Source: Streptomyces finlayi (GTDB lineage: Bacteria; Actinomycetota; Actinomycetes; Streptomycetales; Streptomycetaceae). From it: a stretch of DNA of 64,000 bases. The position numbers and the translations under genes are program-made. The DNA is taken from NCBI RefSeq assembly GCF_014216315.1, contig NZ_CP045703.1, positions 116,510 to 180,509 on the forward strand. Direction: 5' to 3'. The notes under the pieces were generated by a model. The model was not told where the DNA came from. It saw only the letters and a list, made by a program, of their open reading frames with translations, and did no database searches. This document shows, piece after piece, positions 34,715-42,802 of this stretch (positions are counted from its first letter, which is position 1; every line of letters starts with the position of its first letter).

Positions 34715-35938
34715 TCAGGCCGCCTTGCGCTTGTGGAAGATGTCGTCGATGCCCGTGAGCCCCGACAGCATCCGTGCGAAGTCCATCTCCCGGGGACGCA
34801 GCCTGTCCGGGTCGATCTGCTCCTGCGCCTTGTCCCAGTAGTCCTCCTTGTTCCTCGTGCGGTCGTAGAAGAACCGTACGAAGGTCAGCACGGAGTCGAG
34901 GAAGGACCGGTAGCTGTGCTCGTACCAGTCGAGGATCTCCTTCTCCGCGGAAGGGTCGGACAGCGTCTCGTCGATCGCGTCGGCCAGCGCCCGAGCTCCG
35001 CGCAGCGCCAGGGTGACTCCCGTCGACAGCAACGGGTCGATGAACGCCGCGGCATCGCCGACGAGCGCCCAGCCAGGTCCGTGGAACCGCTCGCAGGTGT
35101 AGGACCAGTCCTTGATGTTGCGGAAGCCCGTGACCCGGCGTGCGCCGGCCATGAGGGTCTTGATCTCCTCGGTGTTCGCCATCTCCTCGGCGTACAGCTC
35201 CTCGAGGGTCTTGCCGGACGCCTTGTACTCGTCGATCGGCGTGACGTACCCGACGCTGACCGTGCCATCGTGCAGCGGGATGAACCAGAACCAGCCCGAC
35301 GGCCGGTTCTCGGCCACGATGTCGCCGGCCTTGGTTCCGCCGTAGAGGTTGCAACCCTGCCAGTAGGCCCAGGTGGCGATGTTCCGCAGGTCGTCGTGGT
35401 AGCGGACCAGGTCGAACTCGCGGCCCAGCAGGTGGGTCTGCCCCGAGGCGTCCACGAGCATCTTGCTCCGCGCGGTCCGGACCTCCTTGCTGCCCTTCTC
35501 CGTGTACGTCACGCCGACCACGCGTTCACCGTCGAAGACCGGGCTCCTGACCGTGGCCTCCTCCACCACTGTCACACCGAGCTCACGGGCGCGGCCGAGC
35601 AGCAGGGCGTCAAAGTCGGCGCGACGCACCTGGTAGGCGTGTTCGTACAGGGCCGACTCCTGGAACCGAAAGCCCCACGTACCCTGGTTCTTGCCCCACA
35701 GGAGGGTGCCGCCGTACTTCTTGGTGAACCCCATCGCTTCCAGGCGCTCCAGGAGCCCGAGCTCCTCCAGGGTGGGCATCAGACCGGTGATGAGCGACTC
35801 ACCGATGTGGTAACGCGGGAACTTCTCACGCTCGATCACGAGCACGCTGTGGCCCCTCTTGGCCAGCAGACCCGCGGTCGCCGAACCTCCTGGACCACCA
35901 CCGATCACCACGACGTCGAACTCGTCCTCTGTGCTCAT
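34715..35938 (-). CDS. FADH2-dependent halogenase (SgcC3-like)
   Basis: Chlorinates (or brominates) an electron-rich ring using reduced flavin, oxygen and halide. About 407 residues. The FAD loop is VVIGGGPGGSATAGLLAKRG at residues 10-29. WFWFIP at 216-221 is the WxWxIP fingerprint of flavin halogenases, and GDAAAFIDPLLSTGV starts at 294. The type is that acting on carrier-bound phenols. The ATG at 35938 has GGAG upstream; another ATG at 35950 is possible. It is the last gene of the Hpg operon, so the expected substrate is carrier-bound hydroxyphenylglycine. It needs a flavin reductase not found here. Confidence 0.93.
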   Translation of the reverse strand: MSTEDEFDVVVIGGGPGGSATAGLLAKRGHSVLVIEREKFPRYHIGESLITGLMPTLEELGLLERLEAMGFTKKYGGTLLWGKNQGTWGFRFQESALYEHAYQVRRADFDALLLGRARELGVTVVEEATVRSPVFDGERVVGVTYTEKGSKEVRTARSKMLVDASGQTHLLGREFDLVRYHDDLRNIATWAYWQGCNLYGGTKAGDIVAENRPSGWFWFIPLHDGTVSVGYVTPIDEYKASGKTLEELYAEEMANTEEIKTLMAGARRVTGFRNIKDWSYTCERFHGPGWALVGDAAAFIDPLLSTGVTLALRGARALADAIDETLSDPSAEKEILDWYEHSYRSFLDSVLTFVRFFYDRTRNKEDYWDKAQEQIDPDRLRPREMDFARMLSGLTGIDDIFHKRKAA

Positions 35939-35987
35939 CACAGTCTCCATTTCTGTTCCTGGGGGGTTCCGCGGCCGGTGCTCCGGG

Positions 35988-37340
35988 TCACAGCGCGGAC
36001 AGCGGGGCCCCAGGGTCCGAGACGCCGCCGCGGAGTATGCCTCGGAACCGTTCCACCAGCCTCATCACGGTCGACTCGTCGTACTCCTGGGTGTTGAACC
36101 TGGCCGTGCCCGTGACCTCGCCGGTCGGCAGGACGTCCAGTCCCCACAGGACACCGTTGGGGATGTCGGAGGTCACGGGGTGCGCCTTGTACCGTTTGCG
36201 GATCGCGGAGAACTCCACGTCGCCGATCAACTCGGCCTCCGTCACACCTGGGTACTGCATCACCTGGAATGCCCAGACCGCCGTGCCCCGCCTCGCGTAC
36301 GTCGCCGTGAGCGTCGGCGCCTGCGCGGCGATCTGCGCGAAGGGCAGCTCGTGGGTGTACGCGGCGAGGCAGGCCTCCCGGGTGCGCCGGACCAGTTCCA
36401 TGAAGCTTCGGCACTCACCGAGCCCGGTGCGCAGCGGCAGCATGTTGAAGAACGGCCCGACGGTCTCGTTGTACTCAGGCTCCACCCGGCCCGAGGTGAT
36501 GATCGCCGAGACCACGTCGTCCACGCCCGCCTCCTGGTGCAGGAGGGCGTTGAAGGCCGCCATCATCACCATGAACGGCGAGCTGCGCATGGCGGTGGCG
36601 AACACCGTCGTCGCCGAGGCGACCTCGTGTTCGAGCTCGAACCGGTACACGGCATAGCGGGCCGGCGCGCCTTCACCCGGGACGCGGTCGGTGGGAAGGT
36701 CGACGATCTCCGCGTCACGCATCGCCTCCCGCCAGTACGCCCGCGACTCCTCCGCCTGCGGCGAGGCGAGCGCCTGCCGCTGCCACGCGGTGAACTCGCG
36801 GTACTGCCTGGCCGGCGTGAGCGGCGCCACCGGGAAACCCCGGCGAGCGGCGTAGAAGTTCGCGATGTCCCGTATCACCACCTGCAGGGACACTCCGTCG
36901 CTCGCCACGTGGTGCGTGACGAGGACGCACACGGCGTCCATCGCGTCGAACCTTCCGAGCACGACCCGCAGGTGCGGCAGTTGGGCCACGCTCATCGTCG
37001 TGGCCTCGATCTCGTTGACGAACTCGTCCGCCTGCTCCTCGCGCGGGCGGGAACCGTCCGGCGGCAGGTCGACGACCACCAGCTCCGCCGAGCTCGGCGG
37101 GAGCACCTTCTGGTACGGCTCGCCGTCGTCGCGGACGATCTGGGTGCGCAGCATCTCGTGGCGCTCCACCACGTCGTCGACAGCGCCCTGGAAGGCCGCC
37201 AGGTCCAGTTCGCCGAGGAGGCGCCACGCGAGGATGACCAGGTGGCGGGGGCCGAACGAACCCTCGTGTTCGCCCTTGTCGAACATGCAGAGCATGTCGA
37301 GGTTCGTTGAAAGAGGTGCGCGGTCGACGGGTAGGTCCAT
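35988..37340 (-). CDS. Stand-alone NRPS condensation enzyme (SgcC5-like)
   Basis: A 450-residue single condensation domain. The catalytic HHVASDG lies at residues 143-149 and a downstream latch segment reads NETVGPFFNMLPLRT. Free-standing C enzymes of this class (SgcC5) join a carrier-bound amino acid to an alcohol or amine of a non-peptide partner, forming an ester or amide. It probably transfers the decorated Hpg residue to the aglycone or sugar. It starts at ATG 37340, 36 bases after the hydroxymandelate synthase, in the same operon. Confidence 0.92.
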   Translation of the reverse strand: MDLPVDRAPLSTNLDMLCMFDKGEHEGSFGPRHLVILAWRLLGELDLAAFQGAVDDVVERHEMLRTQIVRDDGEPYQKVLPPSSAELVVVDLPPDGSRPREEQADEFVNEIEATTMSVAQLPHLRVVLGRFDAMDAVCVLVTHHVASDGVSLQVVIRDIANFYAARRGFPVAPLTPARQYREFTAWQRQALASPQAEESRAYWREAMRDAEIVDLPTDRVPGEGAPARYAVYRFELEHEVASATTVFATAMRSSPFMVMMAAFNALLHQEAGVDDVVSAIITSGRVEPEYNETVGPFFNMLPLRTGLGECRSFMELVRRTREACLAAYTHELPFAQIAAQAPTLTATYARRGTAVWAFQVMQYPGVTEAELIGDVEFSAIRKRYKAHPVTSDIPNGVLWGLDVLPTGEVTGTARFNTQEYDESTVMRLVERFRGILRGGVSDPGAPLSAL

Positions 37341-37376
37341 TCGCTCGATTCCGTTCGCACTCGTTGGATGGCGGGG

Positions 37377-38474
37377 TCAGGCAGCCCACGACTCGCCGTC
37401 GGCTGCCTTTCGCTGGCGTTCCGCGGCCTCGTAGAGGGCGGTGATGTTGCCGCTGCCGAAGGTCCGCGCGCCCATCCGCTCGATGAGTTCGAGGAAGATC
37501 GTGCGCCTCGGGTGCACGGACCTGGCGAAGATCTGGTACAGCTGACCGCCGTGATCCTCGTCGACCAGGACCTGCTGGCCGCGCAGCTCGTCCACCGTGT
37601 ACCGGGTCGGCACCACGCGATCCGCCAGCGTGCGGTAGTACGTGTCAGGCGTGCCCATGAACGCCACGCCGCGCCGCCGCAGGTCAGCGACGGTGGTCAC
37701 GATCTCGTCGGTGGCGAAGGCGATGTGCTGGACCCCCGCGCAGCCGTGCTCCTGGAGGAACTCGTCGATGTGACCGGGCTCCTGGGTGATGTCAGGCTCG
37801 ATCAGGGTCAGCGTCACATCGCCCGAGCGGCTCTCCACGACCTTCGTCGTCATCGCCTGGGCGCCGATCTGGAGCCTCTCGGTGAACGTGACCTCGAAGT
37901 CGAACACGTTCCGGTAGAAGGCGATCGTGTCGTCGATGTCGCCGGGTCGCACGCACACCGCGAAGTGGTCGACGGACCGCAGCGTGCTCACCGGGGCGGC
38001 GGCGTCCCGCGGGACGGGGTGCAGACCCGGCACGGCCGGGCCGCCCGCCCCGCCGGGCCGCTCGACGAATGTGTGCACGACGTCGCCGAACCCGCCGACC
38101 GACGCGGTCACCAGGTCGCCGAACCGCGCCGGCGGAGCCACGGACCGGGCGCCCCGGCCGACGGCCGCCGCGTATGCGGCCGAGGCGTCGGGCACCCGCA
38201 GGGCGATGTCGGCCACCCCGTCACCGTGGCGCGCCACGTACTGGGACGCGGGGTGGTCCTCGGCGGTACCTGCCTCGGTGAGTACGAGGCTGATGTCGTT
38301 CGTGCCCACCTCGACCGACCGCGACCCGGCCCCCGCCTCAGGCCGGGACATCGCACGCACCGTGAGCCCGTAGCCGCCTACCAGCCACTCCAGCGCGGTG
38401 TCGATGCTCCGCACGTGGAACCGTATGTGATCCAGACGGACGTCATCGAAGACAAAGGGATCGGACGTGGGCAT
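37377..38474 (-). CDS. hmaS: 4-hydroxymandelate synthase (HPPD-like dioxygenase)
   Basis: Non-heme iron dioxygenase converting 4-hydroxyphenylpyruvate to 4-hydroxymandelate, the first step to hydroxyphenylglycine. 365 residues. The iron ligands are His170 (SVDHFAVCV), His250 (GVQHIAF) and Glu329 (IFLELIERMG). Hydroxyphenylpyruvate dioxygenase of tyrosine breakdown shares this fold. I call HmaS because of the operon (Hpg-type A domain, MbtH, halogenase) and because no homogentisate genes are nearby. The active-site residues separating the two activities cannot be judged safely by eye. It starts at ATG 38474. Confidence 0.85.
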   Translation of the reverse strand: MPTSDPFVFDDVRLDHIRFHVRSIDTALEWLVGGYGLTVRAMSRPEAGAGSRSVEVGTNDISLVLTEAGTAEDHPASQYVARHGDGVADIALRVPDASAAYAAAVGRGARSVAPPARFGDLVTASVGGFGDVVHTFVERPGGAGGPAVPGLHPVPRDAAAPVSTLRSVDHFAVCVRPGDIDDTIAFYRNVFDFEVTFTERLQIGAQAMTTKVVESRSGDVTLTLIEPDITQEPGHIDEFLQEHGCAGVQHIAFATDEIVTTVADLRRRGVAFMGTPDTYYRTLADRVVPTRYTVDELRGQQVLVDEDHGGQLYQIFARSVHPRRTIFLELIERMGARTFGSGNITALYEAAERQRKAADGESWAA

Positions 38475-38501
38475 GAGTTCTCCAGCTCAGTGGTCGGGCC
38501 G

Positions 38502-38714
38502 TCACACACGGGTGCCGAGGTGCTGCCACGCCAAGTTGACGTAGTCGAGGCAGGCGACGCGCCGGGCGGGCCCGTGGGCGACGCGCCAGCCACCCGGGGC
38601 GGGTATCCCCGCGGGCCACAGCGAGTGCTCGCCGGCCGCGTTGACGAGGACCGTGTAGTTGCCGTCCTGGTCGTCGAAGGGGTTGGTGGCCTGGTCGGCC
38701 ATGGTCTGACTCAT
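38502..38714 (-). CDS. MbtH-like NRPS helper protein
   Basis: A 70-residue protein that binds adenylation domains and helps them fold and work. It has NPFDDQDGNYTVLVNAAGEH, SLWPAGIPAPGGW with the conserved tryptophans, and CLDYVNLAWQ near the end. It lies 34 bases after the A-T gene and 27 bases before hmaS in the same operon, so the A domain probably depends on it. Too short for many gene callers. Confidence 0.93.
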   Translation of the reverse strand: MSQTMADQATNPFDDQDGNYTVLVNAAGEHSLWPAGIPAPGGWRVAHGPARRVACLDYVNLAWQHLGTRV

Positions 38715-38748
38715 CTGTGTCCCTCTCGTTTCGCGAGGCCTGTCGGTG

Positions 38749-40494
38749 CTACGCGGCCTGCTCGACGGCCACCAACTCGGCGAGGCCCGCCACCGTCGGC
38801 GTGTTGAACAGGGTGCGGATCTGCACTTCGACGCCCAGCTCCGCGCGGATGCGGCTGAGCAGGCGCATAGCGAGCAGGGAGTGGCCGCCCAGATCGAAGA
38901 AACTGTCCTCGGCGCCGACCTTCGGCAGACTGAGCACCTGGGCGAATATCCGGCAGATGACCTCCTCCGTCGGGTTGGCGGGGGCACGGTAGGCCGTCTC
39001 ACCGTGGAACTCCGGTACCGGCAGGGCCGAGCGGTCGACCTTGCCGTTCGCCGTCAGCGGCAGTTCCCCGATCACGGTGAACGCCCCGGGCACCATGTAC
39101 TCCGGCAGGGCGGCACGCACGTGTTCGCGGAGCGTGGCCAGGTCCGGCTCGTCGCCTTCCGGAACCACGTACGCGGCCAGACGGGTGTCGGCGCCGACCT
39201 CATGGGCTACGACGGCGACATGGGCCAGACCGGGGAACCCGGCCAGGACGGACTCGATCTCGGCCAGCTCGACCCGGAAGCCGAGGATCTTGACCAGGTC
39301 GGTGGCGCGTCCGGCGAAGTCGAGCTCGCCGTCGGCCGACAGCCGGGCGAGGTCACCGGTGCGGTACATCCGGTCGCCGCCGTCGCGGAACGGGTTGGCG
39401 ACGAACGCTTCCGCCGTGAGGTCCGGCCGCTCGAGGTAACCCTTGGCGAGGCCGCGGCCCGCGATGTACAGCTCGCCGACGGCGCCAGGAGGCACCGGGT
39501 CCAGCCGCTCGTCGAGCACATGCAGCTCCACCCCGTCGAACGCCCTGCCCGAACTGACGGTGATCCCGGGCCGGTAAGGGGCGGTCAGCGTCGCGTGCGT
39601 GCTGAAGACCGTGGCCTCCGTGGTCCCGTACAGAGCACGGACGACCAGGTCAGGACAGGTCCGCAGGACCCGGTCGACGGCCCCCGGGGCGATGGTGTCG
39701 CCTCCGGTCAGCACCTCCCGGGCGGTCGCGAACAGGTCCGGCGCCTCATCGGCCACGACCCGGAACAGCCCCGCGGTCAGGTGCAGGGCGGTGATGCCGT
39801 GTCCGGTGACGTGCGCGCGCAGCCGGCCGATGTCGACCGGCCCCTCGGGGAACACGACCACGCTGCCGCCACGCACCAGCGGAACCAGGATCTCGTAGAG
39901 CGACACGTCGAACGCCGTCGGCGCGATCAGCGACACCCGTTCGTGGTTTCCGGTGTCCCAGCATCGGTCGAGCACGAGGTCGACGGTGCCGCTGTGCCGG
40001 ACCGCGACGCCCTTGGGGTGCCCGGTCGAACCCGACGTGTACATCACGTAGGCGAGGTCGTCCTGACCGACCGCCACGACCGGCGCCGTGGCGGGCGCCG
40101 CGTCGATCGCCGGATCGTCCGCGACACGGACCGCCCGCGCCACGTCCGGCAGCCCGCGCCGCGTCATCGCGGCGTCCGTCAGCAGGACCCCGGCGCCGGA
40201 CTGCCCGACGATCCACTGCCGCCGCTCCGCGGGATAACCGGAGTGCACGGGCAGGTACGCGCCGCCCGCCTTGAGCGTGGCGAGCAGCGCGACGACGGCC
40301 TGCGCCGAGCGCTCCAGCAGCACGGCCACCGGGGCGCCCGGCTCGACGCCGAGAGCCACCAGATGATGAGCCAGCTTGTTGGCCCGTTCGTCCAACTCGC
40401 GATAGGTGAGCGTCGCCTCGTCCGACCTCACCGCCACGGCCTCCGGTGTGCGGGCGGCCTGCGCGGCGAAAACCTCGTGTACCAACCGGGACAC
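38749..40494 (-). CDS. NRPS adenylation-thiolation didomain, Hpg-type specificity
   Basis: Activates an amino acid as its adenylate and loads it on its own carrier domain. 581 residues. The A3 core is YTSGSTGHPKG near residue 152, A5 is YGTTEATVF near 289, and the A10 lysine is in LTANGKVDRSALP. The carrier motif is FFDLGGHSLLAMRL near residue 540. Reading the pocket positions against the GrsA pattern gives Asp, Val, Tyr, His, Leu, Gly, Leu, Val, Phe, Lys (DVYHLGLVFK), close to hydroxyphenylglycine codes and unlike beta-tyrosine enzymes. The GTG at 40494 has GGAGA six bases upstream; TTG 40500 is less likely. First gene of the five-gene minus-strand operon. Confidence 0.92.
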   Translation of the reverse strand: MSRLVHEVFAAQAARTPEAVAVRSDEATLTYRELDERANKLAHHLVALGVEPGAPVAVLLERSAQAVVALLATLKAGGAYLPVHSGYPAERRQWIVGQSGAGVLLTDAAMTRRGLPDVARAVRVADDPAIDAAPATAPVVAVGQDDLAYVMYTSGSTGHPKGVAVRHSGTVDLVLDRCWDTGNHERVSLIAPTAFDVSLYEILVPLVRGGSVVVFPEGPVDIGRLRAHVTGHGITALHLTAGLFRVVADEAPDLFATAREVLTGGDTIAPGAVDRVLRTCPDLVVRALYGTTEATVFSTHATLTAPYRPGITVSSGRAFDGVELHVLDERLDPVPPGAVGELYIAGRGLAKGYLERPDLTAEAFVANPFRDGGDRMYRTGDLARLSADGELDFAGRATDLVKILGFRVELAEIESVLAGFPGLAHVAVVAHEVGADTRLAAYVVPEGDEPDLATLREHVRAALPEYMVPGAFTVIGELPLTANGKVDRSALPVPEFHGETAYRAPANPTEEVICRIFAQVLSLPKVGAEDSFFDLGGHSLLAMRLLSRIRAELGVEVQIRTLFNTPTVAGLAELVAVEQAA

Positions 40495-40637
40495 AGTCAA
40501 TCTCCAATCCGCCCTGTCTTCTGTCGCGTTTCAGTGTGGGGAGCGCCGGCACCATGGACATCTCCCTGTTTGCTGAGGTCGAGGAAGTTCCCACAGAGCA
40601 CGGAAGCCGGGCGGGTGAGCTGTCTATCGTGAAGACC
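40495..40637. promoter_or_regulatory. Divergent promoter region of the two Hpg operons
   Basis: Only 143 bases separate the A-T gene (minus) from the oxidase gene (plus), so both promoters must lie here. This arrangement keeps Hpg supply and use under joint control. I could not identify the boxes with confidence. Confidence 0.5.
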
Positions 40638-42062
40638 ATGACGATCACGACGGACGCCGTGGCGGACCTGCGCGCCGCACTGCCCGCGCCGGACAGTGTG
40701 CTCACCGACCCGGATCTCCTGCTCGCCGGCAGCCGCGACATGGCCGACCTGTGCCCGGCCGGCGTGCCCCTCGCGATCGTGCGCCCGCGCGACACCGCCG
40801 AGGTCTCCGCCACCGTACGGATCGCCGCGGCCCACGGAGTGCCCGTCGTACCGCAGGGCGCCCGGACCGGACTCGCCGGCGGCGCCAACGCCGTCGACGG
40901 ATCGATCGTCATCTCGCTCATCCGGCTGACACAGATCAGCGTCGACACCACGGCGCGCCTCGCGGTCGTGGGCGCGGGAGTCGTCAACGCCGACCTCAGC
41001 CGGGCGGCGGCCCGCGAAGGGCTGGACTACCCCCCGGATCCAGGCTCGTGGGAATCGTCGACCATCGGCGGCAACGTCGCGACCGACGCGGGTGGAATGT
41101 GCTGCGTGAAGTACGGCGTCACCAGCCGGTACGTGGCCGGCCTGACCGTGGTCCTCGCCGACGGCGCGGTCCTCCACTGCGGGCGGTACGGCTCCGAACG
41201 AGCCGCTGGGTACGACCTCACCGGACTGTTCACCGGGTCCGAAGGGACACTGGGCATCATCACTGAGATCGTCCTGCGACTGCGGCCCGCACGTCGCCCG
41301 GGCCGCACGCTCGCCGCCGTGTTCCCCACGGTAGCCGCCGCCGGGCGGGCGATCACGGGCATCACCGGATCGCGGGTCGTTCCGAGCCTGCTGGAACTCC
41401 TCGACCGGACGCACCTGCGGGCCATCGAGGACTACCGGCCGTCCGGCCTGGACACAGGGGCAGGTGCGCTGCTGCTCGCCGCATCCGACACGGGACCCGG
41501 CGCACAGACCGAACTGGACATCATGGCCGCGCACTGCGAGCGCGCGGGCGCGACCGAACTGCACGTCGCGACCGACCAGGTGGAAGCCGACGCGCTGCTC
41601 GCGGCCCGCAGACTCGCACACCCCGCGATGGAGCGCCTCGCCGCACAGCGGTTCCCCGGCGGCCGGGGCGGTCTCATCGTCGACGACGTGGCCGTGCCGC
41701 ACGGCCGGGTCGTCGAACTGGTGGAGGGGGTCATCCGTATCGCGGAGAGCCACGACGTGCTGGTCGGTGTGGTCGGGCACGCGGGAGACGGCAACTTCCA
41801 CCCCGTGATCGTGGTCGACCTGTCCGATCCGGCGGTGCTGGCCCGAGGACGGGCGGTCTTCGACGAGATCATGCGGCTCGGCCTCTCACTCGGCGGCACC
41901 TGCACAGGTGAGCACGGCGTGGGCCTGCTCAAGCGTGACTGGCTGGAGCGGGAGCTCGGTCCGGTCGGCGTACGCGTCCACCAGGCCGTGAAGTCGGCCC
42001 TCGATCCGGCGGGAATCCTCAACCCGGGCAAGGTGGTTCTCCCCGCGCACGACGGGAGTTGA
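40638..42062 (+). CDS. FAD-linked 2-hydroxyacid oxidase (GlcD/D-lactate dehydrogenase type)
   Basis: A 474-residue flavoprotein of the VAO superfamily. The FAD domain has VVPQGARTGLAGGANAVDGS, GSWESSTIGGNVATDAGGMC and TGLFTGSEGTLGIITEIVLR. The metal/substrate histidines are in GHAGDGNFHP near residue 380 and TGEHGVGLLKRDW near 424. It probably oxidises 4-hydroxymandelate to 4-hydroxybenzoylformate, the step done in known Hpg pathways by an FMN-dependent enzyme of another family. It is first in the plus-strand Hpg operon. GTG 40629 is an alternative start. Confidence 0.82.
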   Translation: MTITTDAVADLRAALPAPDSVLTDPDLLLAGSRDMADLCPAGVPLAIVRPRDTAEVSATVRIAAAHGVPVVPQGARTGLAGGANAVDGSIVISLIRLTQISVDTTARLAVVGAGVVNADLSRAAAREGLDYPPDPGSWESSTIGGNVATDAGGMCCVKYGVTSRYVAGLTVVLADGAVLHCGRYGSERAAGYDLTGLFTGSEGTLGIITEIVLRLRPARRPGRTLAAVFPTVAAAGRAITGITGSRVVPSLLELLDRTHLRAIEDYRPSGLDTGAGALLLAASDTGPGAQTELDIMAAHCERAGATELHVATDQVEADALLAARRLAHPAMERLAAQRFPGGRGGLIVDDVAVPHGRVVELVEGVIRIAESHDVLVGVVGHAGDGNFHPVIVVDLSDPAVLARGRAVFDEIMRLGLSLGGTCTGEHGVGLLKRDWLERELGPVGVRVHQAVKSALDPAGILNPGKVVLPAHDGS

Positions 42063-42122
42063 TGTCCGATCCTCCCGTCGTCAGGCTCATGGGAGGCATT
42101 CCGACCGCATAAGGGGGGCGCG

Positions 42123-42800
42123 ATGGAGATCGCGGTTATCGCCGGCACACCCTTCGATGCCGAGGTCGGCGCGGCTCTGCTGCGAGACGCGGGACACGCC
42201 GCGACCCCTTACCCCATGGCCGGGTCCGCGGACGAGCAGGACGCGATGCAGTACGAAAGTCCCGACACGCTGCGGGCCGCGTTCCACGACCTGGTGCGCG
42301 ACCTCGACACCCGCAGCCACCGCGTAGCGATGCTGTTCTGCAACTCGCTCTCCGCCGTGGTGGGCGACGACACGGCCGCCGAGGCGGCCACGCTCGCCGT
42401 CGTCTCCCCGACCGCCGTCTACCACGAAGCCGCGGCCGCCTACCGGCGTGTGCTGGTCGTCACCGGCAACGGCTCGGCGGTGGTCGGCTACGAACGCGCG
42501 ACCGGGTCGACGGCACACCGTGCCCTCTGCGTCTCCGATCCGATGCTCGTGCGAGCCATCGAAACCGGTGACCCGGCAACGGCGTTCCACCGGTCGAGCC
42601 TGCCGGACACCCTGCGCCTGGCCGAGCGCAACGAATTCGAGGCTGTCGTGCTGGCGTGCACCCACTTCACCGCGGTGCTGCCCCACGTGCTCGCGGCGTG
42701 CCGGCTGCCCGTGGTCGACGTCGGCGGCCGCCTCGTGGAGCTGACCGCGCGGGCCGCAGTCGCGGCAGCTGCGGACGGGCTGCTGGACAGGAGTACCTGA
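42123..42800 (+). CDS. Asp/Glu/hydantoin-racemase superfamily protein
   Basis: A 225-residue cofactor-independent racemase fold. The two catalytic cysteines are Cys73 (LFCNSLS) and Cys179 (VLACTHFTAVLP), one per lobe, as needed for two-base racemisation. It lies between the hydroxyacid oxidase and the aminotransferase, two bases before the latter. The likely substrate is therefore hydroxyphenylglycine, giving the D form, or possibly 4-hydroxymandelate. Dedicated racemases of this family are not part of the standard Hpg pathways I know, where epimerisation is normally done by NRPS domains. Housekeeping aspartate or glutamate racemase is less likely from the position. Confidence 0.78.
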   Translation: MEIAVIAGTPFDAEVGAALLRDAGHAATPYPMAGSADEQDAMQYESPDTLRAAFHDLVRDLDTRSHRVAMLFCNSLSAVVGDDTAAEAATLAVVSPTAVYHEAAAAYRRVLVVTGNGSAVVGYERATGSTAHRALCVSDPMLVRAIETGDPATAFHRSSLPDTLRLAERNEFEAVVLACTHFTAVLPHVLAACRLPVVDVGGRLVELTARAAVAAAADGLLDRST

Positions 42801-42802
42801 CC

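Noticed and set aside
37377..38474. 4-hydroxyphenylpyruvate dioxygenase of tyrosine breakdown
   Set aside because: The fold is the same, but the operon with an Hpg-type A domain, MbtH, condensation enzyme and halogenase argues for hydroxymandelate synthase. Not fully excluded from sequence alone.
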